A stretch of 64,000 bases of DNA from Adhaeribacter terrigena (GCF_016623615.1 NZ_JAEHFX010000010.1:62001-126000); one strand, 5' to 3'. Positions 36,423 to 45,689 are shown, numbered from the stretch's first letter. A program made the numbers and translations. The notes: generated by a model not told the origin, from the letters alone.

Positions 36423-37994
36423 TTATTTAATGATCAGTTTTTGAACGCTTACTTTATCGCCCGCTTTCAGGTTTACCAGGTATAAACCAGGTCTCATGCC
36501 TAAGCTGCGGCCATCTACGTTAATTTCGGTGGCGTTGGTGATCTGTCTGGTGTGCAGCACGCGGCCACTCATATCCAGGATCTGCAGCGTTGCCGTGGTT
36601 GGTTCAGTTGATCTTACATTGAACACGCCATCGGTAGAAGGGTTCGGGTAAACTGTGATTCCGGCATCTTTTCCACCTTTAGAACTTACTGCAATTACTT
36701 TGCTGAATTCAAACTTGCCGTCGAAATCTACCTGGCGTAATCTGTAGTAGTTCAGGCCGTTGGCAACGTTTTTATCGAGGAAGCTATATTTCAGTAAGTT
36801 GCTGCTGTTACCGTTACCTTTCACTGTACCTACGGTTTCGAAAGAACGGCCGTCCTGGCTGCGTTGTACTTCAAAACGATCGTTGTTTTTCTCGGTGGCA
36901 GTAGACCAGTTCAGCGAAATTCCTTCGGAAGTGGCAGCACCATTGAAACTGATTAGCTCTACCGGCAGCGGGTTAATGTTGCCGCAATCTTCGTTTACAA
37001 ACACATACTCAGTATCAGTTGCAGTTCCGCAGTTATTCGTTACTGTTACGGTTACGTCACCTGGGTCGAAGCCGGCAAAAACGGTGATGCTGTTAGTACC
37101 TTGTCCTGAATCGAGGGTCCAATCGGCTGGAATACTCCAGGTATAAGTGGCGTTGTTTTGAGCTGGTGTGGTAAAGGTATATGGTTCGTCGTTATAAGCA
37201 CAAACAGTATCTGGTCCGGCAATTTCAGCAATAATGTTGCAAACCGGCGGCGTACCGCAATTGTTGTTTACATCTACATCTATGCCGTCGGAAGCGATTG
37301 TGTTGCAGTAGCCTTTGTAGCCGCCTACTCCGTTACCGTTGTTGCCGTTGCCGCTGTTTCCGTTAGAAGCGAAAGTTGCTGTTACGCTTACTTTACCGTC
37401 GGTTGCACCTGGAGTTACGGTTAAGGTCTTGGTGCCTTGTCCGCTTACAATCGTCCAGCCGGCTGGTACAGTCCAGTTATAAGCAAAGTTACCTTTCACC
37501 TGGCCATTGCCGTTGCCGTTGCCGCGGCCTAAAGAGTCTGCTACTGTGGCTTCGTAGGTTTGATTTACATTCACACAAACTGAATCAGGACCGTCTACAT
37601 CTACAATAAAGCCTTTGCTTGGTTTAACCGGGAGGGTTGCTACTTTGGTGCCGCAGATCGGGTCGTTTACTTTCACTTTCATGGTTCCCGATTTGGTACC
37701 TACTCTTACGGTTACGCAGTTGGTGCCTTGTCCGGAAACGATCTCCCAACCGGTTGGCGGGTTGCCAGCGTGGGCTCTTGGCACATCCCATTCAAAGGAA
37801 GTATAGCCGCGGCTGTTATCAATGCAATAGGTTTCTAATGTGCCGGGGCAGGGATGCTGGTTGCCGGTTATTGGTCTTGGCTGCGAAGTGTTGCAGGGAC
37901 TGTTGGTTTTCGCTGACTTCTGCGCAATGGCGGAAGGATTAAGGAACAGCAGCGACATAAATAAAAATACGGAAGTAAGTAAGTTAGTTTTCAT
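36423..37994 (-). CDS. PKD-like domain protein with T9SS sorting domain
   Basis: 523 residues, signal peptide MKTNLLTSVFLFMSLLF ending near SAIAQ. There are three PKD-like units of the type WTVPAGWTIVSGQGTKTLTV/ WSIPADWTLDSGQGTNSIT, each with the shared GWxxxSGQGTNxxTV signature. Between them are Gly-Asn runs (GRGNGNGNGQVKGN; NGNSGNGNNGNGVGG). Then LPVELISF and a T9SS sorting domain (VYPNPSTDGVF to the end). It is a surface or extracellular protein without visible catalytic motif. Single gene with its own terminator. Confidence 0.88.
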   Translation of the reverse strand: MKTNLLTSVFLFMSLLFLNPSAIAQKSAKTNSPCNTSQPRPITGNQHPCPGTLETYCIDNSRGYTSFEWDVPRAHAGNPPTGWEIVSGQGTNCVTVRVGTKSGTMKVKVNDPICGTKVATLPVKPSKGFIVDVDGPDSVCVNVNQTYEATVADSLGRGNGNGNGQVKGNFAYNWTVPAGWTIVSGQGTKTLTVTPGATDGKVSVTATFASNGNSGNGNNGNGVGGYKGYCNTIASDGIDVDVNNNCGTPPVCNIIAEIAGPDTVCAYNDEPYTFTTPAQNNATYTWSIPADWTLDSGQGTNSITVFAGFDPGDVTVTVTNNCGTATDTEYVFVNEDCGNINPLPVELISFNGAATSEGISLNWSTATEKNNDRFEVQRSQDGRSFETVGTVKGNGNSSNLLKYSFLDKNVANGLNYYRLRQVDFDGKFEFSKVIAVSSKGGKDAGITVYPNPSTDGVFNVRSTEPTTATLQILDMSGRVLHTRQITNATEINVDGRSLGMRPGLYLVNLKAGDKVSVQKLIIK

Positions 37995-38442
37995 AGCTTG
38001 GAATAGTTAAATTTTCTTCATTTTTTCAGTTCAATTTTTGAATCGATTTTCGGTAATTTCTTATATGGGGGTTTAACGCCCCGAAGCACTTCCAGTTGCA
38101 CTTAAAAGCGTTTACAGATTTATAATCCCGTACTATTATTGAAAAAGTACAACAAACAACTACTTTAACATGATTTATAAGCCTATTCACCTCATTTTTT
38201 ACAACTATCTGCAACTACCTATATTTAATTTATCTAAGAAAGGGGTTTCCCATATAATTCACTAAGACTTGAAGTAAGCTGGCAAAAGGATACTATATTC
38301 GGAAATTCCCCTTTAGAATAAGTGCAATTTGAAGCCATCAGGCATCTCAAATTCAGACGATTAATATTATGCTGTTATTGACCAGGTTTTTTATGTACTT
38401 TTACTCAGCGCTTTTACAGCGTTTTTATTTTTTTACTGAACT
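37995..38442. other. Intergenic region between divergent genes
   Basis: About 450 bases, AT-rich, many stops. It should contain promoters for the PKD-like gene (leftward) and the DEAD-box gene (rightward). No clear TAnnTTTG box or gene was found. Confidence 0.55.
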
Positions 38443-38473
38443 GACTTTTTATACCGAAATGGATACCGTTTCC
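38443..38473 (+). repeat. Dispersed repeat copy spanning the DEAD-box start codon
   Basis: GACTTTTTATACCGAAATGG then ATACCGTTTCC. The gene's ATG (38459-38461) lies in the spacer of the motif, so the repeat supplies both leader and first codons. Confidence 0.6.
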
Positions 38474-39961
38474 TTCGACTCCTTTGACCTGCACGACGAC
38501 CTGCTTTCCGGCATCAATGCCATGGGTTTTAAAAATGCCACCCCGGTACAGCAGCAAGCCATTCCTGTTATTCTGGAAAAGAAAGACCTCATTGCCTGCG
38601 CCCAGACGGGAACCGGCAAAACCGGCGCTTACCTTATTCCTTTATTAGACCGCATTTCCCACGCCGGCCACGACCATACCAGCACTCTGATTTTAGTACC
38701 CACCCGCGAACTCGCTAAACAGATCGATGACCAGGTGGAAGGCCTCTCCTATTTTGTTTCCGCGCAGAGCATTGCTATTTATGGCGGCAGCAAAGGCGAC
38801 AGCTGGGACCAGCAAAAGAAAGCCCTTACTTCGGGTGCCGATATAATAGTAGCCACGCCCGGCCGCCTGATCGCGCACATGAACATGGGCTATGTAAAGT
38901 TCGATCAACTGGAATACCTGGTATTGGATGAAGCCGACAAGATGCTGGACATGGGCTTTATGGATGATATCATGCGCATTGTAGCCGAACTTCCGAAGAA
39001 ACGCCAGACCCTGCTTTTCTCGGCTACCATGCCGCCCAAGATCCGCGACTTGGCTAAAAAGATCCTGAATGAGCCGGCCGAGATCAGCTTAGCCGTTTCA
39101 AAACCTGCCGAAAACATTGACCAGCGCTTCTATTTTACTTACGACAGCCAGAAACTGCCTTTACTGGAAAGCCTGATCAACGGCCTGGAAGTTTCAAGCA
39201 TGATCGTGTTCACTTCCCGGAAATCGAACGTGAATTCCATTGTGCGCTCGCTTCAGAAACTGGGCTTTACCGCCGAAGGTATTCAATCTGATATTGAGCA
39301 GGACGAAAGGGAGAAAGTATTGCTGGGCTTCCGGAATAAAAAATACCAGATCCTGGTGGCTACCGATATCATGTCACGCGGCATCGATATCGACAATATT
39401 TCGCACGTGGTGAATTTCGATATGCCGCAGGACGCCGAAGATTACATTCACCGCATTGGCCGTACGGCCCGCGCCGCTGCCACGGGAACGGCCCTCACGT
39501 TTGTGAACGAGAAGGATATGTACAAGATCCCGCGCATCGAACGCCTGATCGAAAAAGAAGTACCGAAATTTGACCTGCCCGATTTCTTAGGAAAAGGCCC
39601 GGAATACGACCCGAACGCTAAACCGGAAAAACGCGGAGGCAGCAGAGATAAGAAAGGCGGCAAACCAAGAAGCGGTGACCGCAAAGAAACCCGCGCTCCG
39701 CGCCCGCAAGGTGAACGTAAACCCGCTCCAAAAGCGGCAAGCCCAAACCCTGAAGCCGGAGAAAACGCTATGGTTTCCGGCACAGAAACCCGCGAAAATA
39801 AAACCCGCAACAAGAACAGGAACCGCGACCGGGACAAAAAGCCCAAAGCAGAAGTAGACAACAACCGGCCGATCGTTCCTTTTGTACCAAAGCGCGAATC
39901 GAAAACCAAACAGAATTCCGAAGGGAATGCTACCTCCGAAAACGCTGCTTCAGCCGAATAA
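38459..39961 (+). CDS. DEAD-box RNA helicase (RhlE-like)
   Basis: ATP-dependent RNA unwinding, probably ribosome assembly or RNA decay. 500 residues from the ATG at 38459 (MDTVSFDSFDLHDDLL). The longer frame adds an implausible Phe-rich leader. Motifs: Q-motif region GFKNATPVQQQAI, I AQTGTGKT (~49), Ia PTREL, II DEAD (VLDEADKMLDMGF, ~156), III SAT (~188), VI HRIGRTAR (~330). After about residue 390 comes a basic tail rich in Arg, Lys, Pro and Asn, likely RNA binding. Followed by a strong terminator. Confidence 0.93.
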   Translation: MDTVSFDSFDLHDDLLSGINAMGFKNATPVQQQAIPVILEKKDLIACAQTGTGKTGAYLIPLLDRISHAGHDHTSTLILVPTRELAKQIDDQVEGLSYFVSAQSIAIYGGSKGDSWDQQKKALTSGADIIVATPGRLIAHMNMGYVKFDQLEYLVLDEADKMLDMGFMDDIMRIVAELPKKRQTLLFSATMPPKIRDLAKKILNEPAEISLAVSKPAENIDQRFYFTYDSQKLPLLESLINGLEVSSMIVFTSRKSNVNSIVRSLQKLGFTAEGIQSDIEQDEREKVLLGFRNKKYQILVATDIMSRGIDIDNISHVVNFDMPQDAEDYIHRIGRTARAAATGTALTFVNEKDMYKIPRIERLIEKEVPKFDLPDFLGKGPEYDPNAKPEKRGGSRDKKGGKPRSGDRKETRAPRPQGERKPAPKAASPNPEAGENAMVSGTETRENKTRNKNRNRDRDKKPKAEVDNNRPIVPFVPKRESKTKQNSEGNATSENAASAE

Positions 39962-39990
39962 AAACGGTATGGTTTTAAGCTAAAAAAGTA
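39961..39990 (-). repeat. Dispersed repeat copy
   Basis: AAAACGGTATGGTTTTAAGCTAAAAAAGTA begins on the last base of the DEAD-box stop codon and runs up to the terminator stem. Confidence 0.65.
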
Positions 39991-40020
39991 AAGCCCCGCA
40001 TTGCTACGGGGCTTTTTTTT
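39991..40020 (+). terminator. Terminator after DEAD-box gene
   Basis: AAGCCCCG / CGGGGCTT stem with 8-nt loop and a run of eight T. Confidence 0.92.
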
Positions 40021-40114
40021 GTCTGAACACGATTTTCAGGATTGAAAGAAAGTTCAGGATTCTTCTTTTGAAAAATGCATTCCTGGCGCAAGCGTTAAGC
40101 GTCAGCAAAGGCAA

Positions 40115-41053
40115 TTACAGCAAGCTCAACGCGAGCCCTATTCCGAAAAGAAACACGAAAAGCAACGTACTTAGTGAAAGCTGCTTTAAATAAGGATCGA
40201 GTTCAGCAGGTTGCTGTTTTTTAGAAACCTGTACGCCGTTGTATATAAAGAACGGAAAACTCAGCACAAACAGGAATTGCCACGGCCCAAAGAACCGCCA
40301 GAAAACGAAACCAACCGCGCAAGCCATGCCGGCAATGAGTAAAAACCAGTGGTAAATGCGGGCATTTTTAGTGCCCAACCGCACCGGAACCGAGTTTTTA
40401 CCGGCCAGTTTATCGGAAACAATATCACGGATATTGTTTACGTTCAGCACACCGGTGGCAAAAAAACCGCACGCGGCTGCCGGTAAAATATGGCTCAGGC
40501 TAAACTCCTGACTTTGCAGATAAACGGTACCCAGAACGCCCACCAAACCAAAGAACAAAAAAACCGAAATATCGCCTAAGCCGGCGTAGCCGTAAGGTTT
40601 CGGACCGTTGGTGTAAGTAATAGCCGCCCAGATCGCCGCCAAACCCAAAGCAAGGAAAAGCAGGAATAAATAAATGCCTTCACTCCCGAAACTAAACCAA
40701 AGTAAACCTAACCCGGAAACCAGGGAAAGCAAACTAAAAACCACGATGCCGGTTTTCATTTCTTTGGCAGAAATAAGTCCGGCCTGCACCGCGCGTTTCG
40801 GACCTTTTCTTTCCGCGTGATCCGCGCCATGCACCGAATCGCCGTAATCGTTGGCCAGGTTCGAGAGGATCTGCAAAAACAGCGTGGTAAGAATACACAA
40901 CCCCAATACTACCGGATCGAAGGCCAACTGGGTAGCCGCCAGGAATCCGCCCATAAAAATACTGCTCAAAGCCAGCGGCAGCGTGCGCAAGCGAAACGCC
41001 GAAACCCAGGCTTTCAGTTTTCCCGGTGCTTCGGCGTTCACGTTATGATTCAT
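40115..41053 (-). CDS. menA: 1,4-dihydroxy-2-naphthoate polyprenyltransferase
   Basis: Joins the naphthoquinone ring to a polyprenyl chain in menaquinone synthesis, in the inner membrane; menaquinone is the likely electron acceptor for the complex I encoded nearby. 312 residues from ATG 41053 (MNHNVNAEAPGKLKAW). UbiA-family features: NDYGDSVHGADH (N68, D69, D72), and the second Asp loop NNIRDIVSDKLAGKNS. About eight TM helices. It follows the peroxidase gene after 34 bp, and that gap is a repeat copy. Confidence 0.9.
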   Translation of the reverse strand: MNHNVNAEAPGKLKAWVSAFRLRTLPLALSSIFMGGFLAATQLAFDPVVLGLCILTTLFLQILSNLANDYGDSVHGADHAERKGPKRAVQAGLISAKEMKTGIVVFSLLSLVSGLGLLWFSFGSEGIYLFLLFLALGLAAIWAAITYTNGPKPYGYAGLGDISVFLFFGLVGVLGTVYLQSQEFSLSHILPAAACGFFATGVLNVNNIRDIVSDKLAGKNSVPVRLGTKNARIYHWFLLIAGMACAVGFVFWRFFGPWQFLFVLSFPFFIYNGVQVSKKQQPAELDPYLKQLSLSTLLFVFLFGIGLALSLL

Positions 41054-41055
41054 TT

Positions 41056-41087
41056 GAAAATCGGTAGGCAAAACAGTATAAAAAGTC
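41056..41087 (-). repeat. Dispersed repeat copy in the gpx-menA gap
   Basis: On the minus strand: GACTTTTTATACTGTTTTG then CCTACCGATTTTC. It spans from the peroxidase stop codon to the menA start. Confidence 0.6.
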
Positions 41088-41687
41088 TTATTTATGAATG
41101 GCCGTCAGCATTTCGTTGCTCATCGGGCTTACTTTAGAATTGAAAAAGGCCTGAACCTTGCCATTCTCATCGATCAGGTATTTGCAGAAATTCCAGTTCG
41201 GTTTTTCGTCGGTCACGCCGTTCAGTTCTTTGCTGGAAAGGAATTTATAGAACGGATGCATGTCGTCGCCGGCTACCGAAATCTTCTCGAAAACCGGGAA
41301 CGTTACGCCGAAATTCTTTTCGCAGAACGCCGCAATTTCCTGATTCGATCCCGGTTCCTGTCCGCCGAAATTATTAGCCGGAAAACCAAGTACTACTACT
41401 TTATCGCCGTGTTTGTCATACAGTTCCTGCAGTTCTTTGTATTGCGGCGTATAACCGCATTCCGAAGCCGTATTCACGATCAGCATTTTGCGGCCTTTAT
41501 AATTGCTGAGCACAATATCTTCGCCCTGCAAAGTCTTGAATTCGAAATCATAAATCGACTGAGCCGGCACGCGGGCCTGCTCAAAAGTACCTTCCATTTG
41601 TGACATAGTTGTAGATGCTTTAGGAGTTTCTTTCTGCTGACAACCGAATGCTGCCAACGCTAAAAAGATGTATACTGCTTTTTTCAT
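41088..41687 (-). CDS. Glutathione peroxidase-family lipoprotein
   Basis: 199 residues from ATG 41687. The N-terminus MKKAVYIFLALAAFGC is a lipoprotein signal with the lipidated Cys at 16. The thiol peroxidase fold follows: catalytic C77 in NTASECGYTPQY, Q110 in FPANNFGGQEPG, and the Trp in KPNWNF. Cys, not selenocysteine, is used, and the alternative Cys found in FPCNQF-type enzymes is Ala. It probably reduces peroxides in the periplasm using thioredoxin-like donors (family knowledge). Upstream of menA, likely cotranscribed. Confidence 0.88.
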   Translation of the reverse strand: MKKAVYIFLALAAFGCQQKETPKASTTMSQMEGTFEQARVPAQSIYDFEFKTLQGEDIVLSNYKGRKMLIVNTASECGYTPQYKELQELYDKHGDKVVVLGFPANNFGGQEPGSNQEIAAFCEKNFGVTFPVFEKISVAGDDMHPFYKFLSSKELNGVTDEKPNWNFCKYLIDENGKVQAFFNSKVSPMSNEMLTAIHK

Positions 41688-41752
41688 TTTTTGGTAACTG
41701 GATTTTGACGGAAAGGTTTTGTTAAAAAAAATCAGTCTGTACTTCACAATGA

Positions 41753-42265
41753 TCATAAAACCTCTCGTTTTCCGCTCGTGGCATCAAATAAGGGAATATT
41801 CAAATCTTTGCAAATTCCCTTTAATTCATATACGACTTCACTTTTTTTCAGACTTTGCGTTAAATGCACTTTCACACCATTCGAAAATTTCAAATATCCA
41901 TTGTAAGTCTTTTTATTAAATTCATTTGAATTCCAAGGATTAGATCGAACAATATATTTGTATTGACTCTGCTGAATAAAACAGAACTCTATTTCCTGGA
42001 ATGAATTTAAATTATGCTTGCGAAAACCTAAAATCCAAATATAATTATCATACGTCCGATCAATTAAATTTATCACCAATCCATAGTGGGTAGTTGTCAC
42101 AAGAAGAAATAAACTACCAAAAATTAAGGTGCCTAAAAATAACCAAGGAAATCGAAAACCAAAGAATAGGCTAACTACTGCTGCTAATAGAGCAACATAT
42201 GCAAAGCCAGCGGAATTATTAAAGAAATAAGATACTGTTCTATAATCAATAATTTTATTATTCAT
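41753..42265 (-). CDS. Hypothetical membrane protein, 170 aa
   Basis: Not recognised. Two hydrophobic helices near the N-terminus (FAYVALLAAVVSLFFGF, WLFLGTLIFGSLFLLV) are followed by a beta-rich soluble part (HYGLVINLIDRTYDNY, EIEFCFIQQSQYKYIV, YNGYLKFSNGVKVHL) that recalls a PH-like membrane-associated domain. AT content is higher than in its neighbours, which may indicate acquisition. It lies 65 bp upstream of the peroxidase gene. Confidence 0.7.
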   Translation of the reverse strand: MNNKIIDYRTVSYFFNNSAGFAYVALLAAVVSLFFGFRFPWLFLGTLIFGSLFLLVTTTHYGLVINLIDRTYDNYIWILGFRKHNLNSFQEIEFCFIQQSQYKYIVRSNPWNSNEFNKKTYNGYLKFSNGVKVHLTQSLKKSEVVYELKGICKDLNIPLFDATSGKREVL

Positions 42266-42278
42266 CTAAAACTATTTT

Positions 42279-42311
42279 AAAAACGCTATCCTTTTCCCTT
42301 AAAAAAGTGCG
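42279..42311 (-). repeat. Dispersed repeat copy
   Basis: AAAAACGCTATCCTTTTCCCTTAAAAAAGTG, upstream of the 170-aa gene. It is followed by AATCCTGTCAATCCTTTAATCC simple sequence (about 42340-42362). Confidence 0.8.
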
Positions 42312-42384
42312 ACAGGTTTCGATCTGTCCTTACAGCAAAATCCTGTCAATCCTTTAATCCAATAAATCCAAATTCAGACAAAAC

Positions 42385-44175
42385 CTACATCCGGTCCGGC
42401 ACCTGAATTCCCAACAAGCCCATCGCCTTCTTAATCGTTTTCGCCACCTGCTCCGAAAGCGCGATTCTAAAGCTACGCGCCTGCTGGTCGGTTTCCTGGA
42501 AGATCGAAACTTCGGTGTAGAAACGGTTGTAGGCTTTGGCTAACTCGTAAGCATACTGCGCTATGATGCTTGGGGCAAACAAATTAGCGGCTTCCTGCAC
42601 CACTTTCTCGTAGTTGCTCAACTGTACAATTACTTCGGCTTCGGTTTCGTGTAAAGCTGGCAAGTTGGTAAAAGCAGCAGCATCGAAAGCAATATCCATT
42701 TCGGCGGCTTTGCGCAGAATGGCGGCAATACGCGCGTGGGTATACTGAATGAACGGACCGGTATTCCCCTGGAATTCGATGGATTCTTCCGGGTTAAACA
42801 GCATCCGTTTTTTCGGGTCTACTTTCAGCAGGAAATACTTGAGCGCGCCCATGGCCAGTTTGTGGTAGAGTTCGTTTGCTTCCATTTCCGAGAAGCCTTC
42901 AATCTTGCCCAGCTCTTCGGTTTTATTTTTGGCCGTTTCGATCATTTCCGCTACCAGCTCATCCGCATCTACCACGGTTCCTTCCCGGCTTTTCATTTTA
43001 CCGCTTGGCAAGTCTACCATGCCGTAGCTTAAGTGAAAAATGCCGTCGGCGTATGGTTTGCCCAGTTTCTTCAGGATGGCTTTGAGCACCTGCATGTGGT
43101 AATTCTGCTCATCGGCGATCACGTAAACCGAAGTATCGTAGCCAAATTCCTGGTATTTCAGTTCGGCAGTTCCTAGGTCCTGGGTAATGTAAACCGAAGT
43201 ACCGTCGGCGCGCAAAACCAGTTTTTCATCCAGGCCTTCTTCTTTCAGATCTACCCAAACCGAGCCATTCTCTTTTTTGAAGAATACGCCTTTTTCCAGG
43301 CCTTCATCTACACGCTCTTTGCCTAATAAATAGGTTTCTGATTCGTAGAAATATTTATGAAAATCGACGCCAATGTTCTGATAAGTTTCATCGAAGCCCT
43401 GGTACACCCAGGCGTTCATTTGCTTCCACAAAGCCATTACTTCGGCATCGCCCTGCTCCCATTTCTTCAGCATCTCCTGGGCTTCTTTCATGAGCGGCGC
43501 TTCTTTTTTAGCGGTTTCCACGTCCATGCCGTTTTTCACCAGTTCGTCAATTTCCTGCTTGTAGGCTTTGTCGAACATTACGTAATAACGGCCGGCCAGG
43601 TGGTCGCCTTTAATGCCTGCCTGCTCCGGCGTTTCTTCGTTGCCGAAAAGCTGGTAAGCCAGCATGCTTTTGCAGATGTGAATGCCGCGGTCGTTGATCA
43701 GGTTTACTTTGGTAACGTGATTGCCCGCCGCTTCCAGGATTTCCGAAACCGAATATCCCAGGAAATTATTGCGCAAATGGCCCAAGTGCAACGGCTTGTT
43801 GGTGTTCGGCGAAGAATATTCCACCACGATCTTTTTGCCGGTATCCGCGAGTTTTGTGTCGGTTTTCCCTACCATTTCGCGGAACAATTCCACCCACACG
43901 GTCTCCCCAATTTCCAGGTTCAGGAAGCCTTTCACCACGTTAAAGCCGGTAATTTCCCTGGCGTTATCCCTTAAATATTCGCCCAGCGCCTGGCCAATTT
44001 GCTCCGGACTTTTGCCGGCTTGTTTGGTAAACGGAAAGGTAACGAAGGTAAAGGTGCCGGCAAATTCCTTGCGGGTTTCCTGCAGCACGATGGTAGCCGG
44101 ATCAACTTCGATGGAAAAGGTATGTTTTAAAGCTTCGGCCAAAGCCGTGCGGATATTCTGTTCTAATTGTTTCAT
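42385..44175 (-). CDS. argS: Arginyl-tRNA synthetase
   Basis: Charges tRNA-Arg. 596 residues from ATG 44175 (MKQLEQNIRTALAEALK). The frame extends 28 codons upstream, but that stretch crosses a promoter box and a repeat copy, so the shorter start is right. Class I signatures: HLGH (130-133, in NKPLHLGHLRNN) and the KMSKS-equivalent GKMKSREG (~393). N-terminal Add-1 domain and C-terminal anticodon-binding helical domain (NTGPFIQYTHARIAAIL) are present. No neighbour shares its direction closely. Confidence 0.95.
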   Translation of the reverse strand: MKQLEQNIRTALAEALKHTFSIEVDPATIVLQETRKEFAGTFTFVTFPFTKQAGKSPEQIGQALGEYLRDNAREITGFNVVKGFLNLEIGETVWVELFREMVGKTDTKLADTGKKIVVEYSSPNTNKPLHLGHLRNNFLGYSVSEILEAAGNHVTKVNLINDRGIHICKSMLAYQLFGNEETPEQAGIKGDHLAGRYYVMFDKAYKQEIDELVKNGMDVETAKKEAPLMKEAQEMLKKWEQGDAEVMALWKQMNAWVYQGFDETYQNIGVDFHKYFYESETYLLGKERVDEGLEKGVFFKKENGSVWVDLKEEGLDEKLVLRADGTSVYITQDLGTAELKYQEFGYDTSVYVIADEQNYHMQVLKAILKKLGKPYADGIFHLSYGMVDLPSGKMKSREGTVVDADELVAEMIETAKNKTEELGKIEGFSEMEANELYHKLAMGALKYFLLKVDPKKRMLFNPEESIEFQGNTGPFIQYTHARIAAILRKAAEMDIAFDAAAFTNLPALHETEAEVIVQLSNYEKVVQEAANLFAPSIIAQYAYELAKAYNRFYTEVSIFQETDQQARSFRIALSEQVAKTIKKAMGLLGIQVPDRM

Positions 44176-44180
44176 ATCAG

Positions 44181-44210
44181 AAACGGTAGGGTTTTGAGCG
44201 TTAAAAGTGC
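44181..44210 (-). repeat. Dispersed repeat copy in the argS leader
   Basis: AAACGGTAGGGTTTTGAGCGTTAAAAGTGC sits exactly between the argS -7 box and the ATG. A further degenerate copy may lie at 44223-44250. Confidence 0.7.
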
Positions 44211-44217
44211 AAAGGTA
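44210..44217 (-). promoter_or_regulatory. -7 promoter box for argS
   Basis: Minus strand TACCTTTG, an exact TAnnTTTG match, 35 bases upstream of the ATG at 44175. Confidence 0.65.
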
Positions 44218-44359
44218 AGGTTTTGGCGTTATCTTTTGCTTTAAAAAACCGGAGGCCAAAAGAACCTGTTAAACCTTTATAAAAAACGGCTTAATAAGTT
44301 CCCTTGGCTGCTACGCAGGGTCCTTTCGACTTACGTTTCATGAATGCACGGGATAACTT

Positions 44360-44462
44360 CTTTTGTCATTTCGACCAAAGGGAGAAATCTCTTGAGGAAG
44401 TAAGAAAGGCAGAATAAAAGCTGCTATTAACTTGATGAGATCTCTCCTAGCGTCTTGATAAC
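44360..44462. repeat. GTCATTTCGACC...GAGAAATCTC inverted intergenic repeat
   Basis: TTGTCATTTCGACCAAAGGGAGAAATCTC and a facing GAGATCTCTCC flank 50 bp of unique sequence. This type of repeat is widespread between genes in this phylum (established knowledge). Confidence 0.45.
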
Positions 44463-44501
44463 AATAAATGAGTGGAAAGAATACTACTTATCAGTGAAAA
44501 T

Positions 44502-45464
44502 CTAAACTGTGCCGCCCAGACGTTCTACCAACGAATTCGTGGTGGCTTCCAGGATCTCGAAGGCATTTTCGGCCATGGTGTTTTCGGTGTCCAGCGTCGG
44601 GTTAATTTCTACCATTTCGAAACAACACACGCGGGCATCTTTTACCAGTGCAGAGCAAAGAACTTTGGCCTGCTCAACGGTTAAACCAATTTCCACCGGC
44701 GTTCCGGTACCTTTGCTGAACTTGGAATCCAGGCTGTCTACGTCAAACGAAACATAGATCAGGTCGCATTCTTTCAGATATTCCAGCGCTTCGTTGGCGA
44801 TCTGCGGAATGCCCTTCTGGTTTACTTCGTCGAACTGGAAATTCTTGATATTGTATTTTTTCATCTGGTGCTCTTCCGGCACTTCGTACGAACGCACCAT
44901 GATGTACACCAGGTCTTCCGGCAATAATTTCGGACCCGGAATCCCTACTTTTTTGATCGCGTTCCAGAAGAAAACGGTTTCCGGTTCAGGCTCATTTACC
45001 CGGCAATCCAGGTTATCGTCGTTCAGGGCCATGGCCAGGCTCATGCCGTGCATGTTGCCCGAAGGCGTGGTGTAAGGCGAATGGATATCGGAATGGGCAT
45101 CGATCCAGATCACGCCCAGGCGACTATTCGGATAAGCCGCTTTTATGCCGGCAATGGTTCCGGCCGCATTGGAATGGTCGCCGGCAAGTACCAGCGGAAA
45201 CATGCCGAAATGAAAGGTCTGCGCTACGGTGGCGCTGATGCTTTTAAGTGTAACTAAGATCGAATCGATGTATTTGGCGCTCGGAAAAAGGTTTTTATCG
45301 AACAATACATAGTTATCGTTAGGAACCTCGATGGAATTGAACCGGGTGAAATAGTTGGAGCCCGCATCCATACAGGCAATTTTTAACGCGTCTATTCCTA
45401 AGCTGGCACCCCGCGTTCCGGCACCTAATTCTGATTTAACTTCAATTAATTTTACATTCTTCAT
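44502..45464 (-). CDS. rocF: Arginase
   Basis: Hydrolyses arginine to ornithine and urea with a binuclear Mn centre, in the cytoplasm. 320 residues from ATG 45464 (MKNVKLIEVKSELGAG). Metal motifs are complete: GDHS (95-98), DAHSDIH (122-128) and D241/D243 in SFDVDSLD; the C-terminal Glu region is CFEMVEINPTLD. Agmatinase is the close alternative, but length and the GDHS/DAHSD context fit arginase. argS and speA, both arginine-linked, flank it within 4 kb. Confidence 0.88.
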   Translation of the reverse strand: MKNVKLIEVKSELGAGTRGASLGIDALKIACMDAGSNYFTRFNSIEVPNDNYVLFDKNLFPSAKYIDSILVTLKSISATVAQTFHFGMFPLVLAGDHSNAAGTIAGIKAAYPNSRLGVIWIDAHSDIHSPYTTPSGNMHGMSLAMALNDDNLDCRVNEPEPETVFFWNAIKKVGIPGPKLLPEDLVYIMVRSYEVPEEHQMKKYNIKNFQFDEVNQKGIPQIANEALEYLKECDLIYVSFDVDSLDSKFSKGTGTPVEIGLTVEQAKVLCSALVKDARVCCFEMVEINPTLDTENTMAENAFEILEATTNSLVERLGGTV

Positions 45465-45486
45465 AAAACGGTTAATAGTCCGGTTA

Positions 45487-45494
45487 CAAATATG
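45487..45494 (-). promoter_or_regulatory. Possible -7 box for arginase
   Basis: Minus strand CATATTTG differs from TAnnTTTG at the first positions but sits 23 bases from the ATG. Confidence 0.3.
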
Positions 45495-45576
45495 AGAAAA
45501 TACGGGCAATAAAACGAACCCTGTTCAAGCTGAAGCAACCTTATTCGAATAAAATTCGCGGCAAAAACAGGTAAAA

Positions 45577-45610
45577 CAAAAAGCCTCCGGCAGCATAGCA
45601 CCGAAGGCCT
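45577..45610 (-). terminator. Terminator after YsnF-domain gene
   Basis: Minus strand GCCTTCGG / CCGGAGGC stem followed by TTTTTGTTTT, 80 bases past the stop at 45690. Confidence 0.75.
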
Positions 45611-45689
45611 GTAGAGAAGATCATACGAACTGAAATTTAAAGCTGAAAATCCGAAAGTTCACCAGTTATCAGCCTAAAAACCCAAAGCA

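Noticed and set aside
42385-44259. Longer argS start at 44259
   Set aside because: The extra 28 codons run through a TACCTTTG promoter box and a repeat copy; the ATG at 44175 is normal for the family.
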